Assembly (NCBI GenBank): GCA_011088145.1
Contig: JAALKG010000007.1
Location: forward strand, 1-41,526
Source of the DNA: Cyanobacteria bacterium MH1_Bin12
Lineage (GTDB): Bacteria; Cyanobacteriota; Cyanobacteriia; Cyanobacteriales; Cyanobacteriaceae
DNA: 41,526 nt
Direction of reading: 5' to 3'
The notes beneath the pieces are model-generated. The model did no database searches, was not told the origin of the DNA, and worked only from the letters and a program-made list of their open reading frames with translations. How positions within the stretch are numbered: position 1 is the first letter of the stretch; each line of letters begins with the position of its first letter. Positions 41,495-41,526 of this stretch are shown in pieces. The position numbers were made by a program, and so were the translations under genes.

Positions 41495-41526
41495 TTCTAA
41501 GAAAAAACGATCGTTTTTTCTTAGAA
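41495..41526. repeat. Perfect 32-nt palindrome
   Basis: TTCTAAGAAAAAACGATCGTTTTTTCTTAGAA is identical to its reverse complement; ends exactly at the window edge. Confidence 0.97.

Overview
The window looks like a chromosomal segment (or near-complete contig) from a low-GC cyanobacterium. This is inferred from frequent HIP1-type GCGATCGC sites and cyanobacterial genes such as bciB, bvdR, an iron-uptake porin and a sigF-type sigma factor. Most of it is housekeeping: ylqF/rbgA, nadD, pyrG, murA, ruvX, hrcA, pgm, tRNA-Thr(TGT), a peroxiredoxin, a SLC13 permease and a radical SAM protein. The most unusual content is: (i) two paralogous exported proteins with alternating 23/19-residue Q-x-G...GNN repeats (curlin/amyloid-like), sharing a conserved ~75-nt 5' leader, one of them followed by a second Q/N-rich exported protein after an intercistronic hairpin; (ii) a lipoprotein next to sigF whose C-terminal domain resembles PilP; (iii) a NrtR-like NUDIX protein whose winged-helix domain appears cleanly deleted with a frameshift; (iv) a DGQHR (DndB-like) gene broken by two frameshifts beside a perfect 32-nt palindrome at the window end; (v) three families of short dispersed intergenic repeats. 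The left end carries nested IS1634-like and IS630 transposase remnants. All calls come from reading the sequence and supplied translations; no database search was run.
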